From GWC2-37-8 sp964485555 (GTDB lineage: Bacteria > Patescibacteriota > Minisyncoccia > Moranbacterales > GWC2-37-73), in the NCBI GenBank assembly GCA_964485555.1, contig CAZAJN010000067.1:1-29935 (forward strand): DNA of 29,935 nt, read 5' to 3'. A program made the translations under genes and the position numbers. Positions 29,914 to 29,935 of the stretch are shown in pieces. The notes below the pieces were generated by a model. The model saw only the letters and a list, made by a program, of their open reading frames with translations, was not told the origin of the DNA and searched no databases. Positions within the stretch are counted from its first letter, which is position 1. Each line of letters opens with the position of its first letter.

Positions 29914-29935
29914 ATTAAAAAGTTATTACTTTTTA

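Overview
The window reads as a stretch of chromosome from a small-genome, AT-rich, cell-walled bacterium. The best guess is a member of the Candidate Phyla Radiation (Patescibacteria, Parcubacteria-like). This is an inference from the gene set: class III ribonucleotide reductase with NrdR and no aerobic enzyme in view, ftsA-ftsZ without other division genes beside them, a Rel protein that stops after the TGS domain, many start codons without a Shine-Dalgarno (SD) sequence, and long repeat-filled spacers. TAA, TAG and TGA all end real genes, so the standard code applies.

Layout. 1-3480 (minus): nrdR, nrdD and a small stand-alone copy of the NrdD glycyl-radical tail, behind one promoter with a NrdR-box-like palindrome at its start point. 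3600-6600 (minus): ftsA and ftsZ. 6599-8476 (minus): rpsU, yqeY, ybeY, dgkA. 8562-11300 (minus): lepB, hisS, HIT protein. 11378-13703 (plus): an LCP cell-wall ligase that may be leaderless, then pth. 13702-14183: a 79-residue membrane protein gene and dprA, divergent, with overlapping -35 boxes. 14183-19526 (plus): dprA, topA, a 120-nt nested palindrome, rel. 19545-22324 (minus): three exported proteins with fibronectin-III-like, DUF5648-like and unassigned domains. 22560-24439 (minus): parA, parB. 24576-27169: an island of unrecognised genes, each with a strong SD and its own terminator, around tRNA-Leu(CAA). It includes an ORF broken by an in-frame TAG and a beta-carbonic-anhydrase-like protein. 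27378-28997 (minus): a SulP anion transporter. 29029-29235: a promoter-terminator unit that may be a small RNA or small ORF. 29343-29780 (minus): atpC, the tail of an ATP synthase operon continuing to the right.

Most notable signals: (1) a free-standing glycyl-radical domain next to nrdD whose 28 shared codons differ by 13 silent changes and one amino acid; (2) a family of spacer arrays with a 7-nt period (8 nt at some loci), usually as two inverted arms, at about 14 loci; (3) divergent dprA/orf79 promoters with overlapping -35 boxes; (4) a carbonic-anhydrase-like gene beside a SulP transporter; (5) a split between SD-less housekeeping genes and SD-rich small or accessory genes, with a perfect SD and a structured leader on rpsU.
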